NCBI GenBank assembly: GCA_035505095.1
Contig: DATJRE010000533.1
Coordinates: forward strand, 27,975 to 91,974
Length of the DNA: 64,000 nt
Direction: 5' to 3'
From: JOPF133 sp035505095
Lineage (GTDB): Bacteria; Acidobacteriota; Terriglobia; Bryobacterales; Bryobacteraceae
Positions 63,714 through 64,000 of the stretch are shown here, one piece after another (position 1 is the first letter of the stretch; each line of letters opens with the position of its first letter). Under the pieces are notes generated by a model that worked only from the letters and a program-made list of their open reading frames with translations, was not told the origin of the DNA and searched no databases. The position numbers and the translations under genes were made by a program.

Positions 63714-64000
63714 TCACTCCTCCACTCGAAGGTTATTGTCAACCTTGAAGGCCCCATGCACGCCTTTCGCCGCAATTTCGGCAAGGTTCTTATCACCTTC
63801 ATTTGCCACGACCCCCTCAAGCGTTATGTTCCCGTTCTTGACAATAATGTGAATCGGCGGTACTGCACTTAGCTGGTATCGTTGCAGCGGCGCTTTTGAA
63901 TAAATCGCCCGGTAAGCTGCCAACCGAATGCGGTCGTCACTAGGGGAAAGCGGAAGCACTTCGATCTGGTTTTCCACGGTCGTAACGCCCTCGATCTTCT
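63714..64000 (-). CDS. BON-domain protein, 5' part outside the window
   Basis: The last 95 codons of a gene that runs off the right edge on the minus strand are visible. The frame reads KIEGVTTVENQIEVLPLSPS through the edge, then IHIIVKNGNITLEGVV and a final FKVDNNLRVEE before TGA. This is the end of a first BON domain and a second one, as in OsmY-like periplasmic proteins that bind phospholipid membranes. An internal GTG at 63977 is not the true start, because the family match continues upstream of it. Confidence 0.8.
   Translation of the reverse strand, partial: KIEGVTTVENQIEVLPLSPSDDRIRLAAYRAIYSKAPLQRYQLSAVPPIHIIVKNGNITLEGVVANEGDKNLAEIAAKGVHGAFKVDNNLRVEE

Overview
The window looks like a chromosomal segment of a soil Acidobacteriota, most likely in or near the Bryobacterales ('Candidatus Solibacter'-like). 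I infer this from several features. GC content is high. There is a TIGR03435-type lineage-expanded protein with a decayed second copy. Two Oar-like TonB-dependent receptors carry N-terminal carboxypeptidase-regulatory domains. There is an exosortase/EpsI pair, a CRTAC1-like VCBS protein and a GH97 enzyme. There is no rRNA, CRISPR array or intact tRNA. No insertion sequence was recognised.

Layout. (a) 1-18137, all on the minus strand and tightly packed, read from 18137 leftwards: a calcineurin-type metallophosphoesterase; a 1444-residue trypsin-nSTAND ATPase-TM-WD40 protein; a truncated protease-only derivative; a second full-length trypsin-nSTAND-TM-WD40 paralog; a TonB-dependent receptor whose GTG overlaps the preceding stop; an MpaB/DUF2236 oxygenase; an FAD oxidoreductase fused to DUF2071; and the start codon of a further gene at the window edge. 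This locus is the best candidate for an undescribed system. (b) 18138-19743 is gene-poor and holds a frameshifted DUF3224 pseudogene and one small ORF. (c) 19744-30727: GH97, a small secreted protein, LON-domain/TonB/HAD genes in one minus-strand cluster, TIGR03435 plus its pseudogene, exosortase plus EpsI, a hybrid histidine kinase and a duplicated-module secreted protein. (d) 30992-34237: GT25, a small molybdopterin-fold protein, a DUF3500 protein and a membrane protein. (e) 34222-37573: a minimal ethanolamine operon (permease, EutB, EutC). (f) 37873-42899: M24 peptidase, a core-deleted GH31-like protein, a SnoaL-like protein, an alpha/beta hydrolase and a DsbA-like protein, several with leaderless-looking promoters. 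(g) 42808-49782: a membrane protein, two hypothetical secreted proteins, a LytTR response regulator with an 80-bp tail repeat, and a second TonB-dependent receptor. (h) 49801-58668: a P1B-like ATPase lacking the CPC motif, an MsbA-like ABC exporter, Kbl, HisRS and a large secreted glycosidase-like protein. (i) 58669-64000: remnants, a TPR plus CRTAC1 pair, a truncated tRNA-Pro next to a YhcG/DUF1016 PDDEXK nuclease, and a partial BON-domain gene.

The metallophosphoesterase-STAND cluster has the hallmarks of a conflict or signalling system: a conserved protease effector and NTPase, a beta-propeller sensor that varies more between copies, and a decayed extra copy. Its function is inferred, not demonstrated. 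Many genes outside operons have a TANNNT hexamer 6-8 nt before the ATG, suggesting frequent leaderless transcription.
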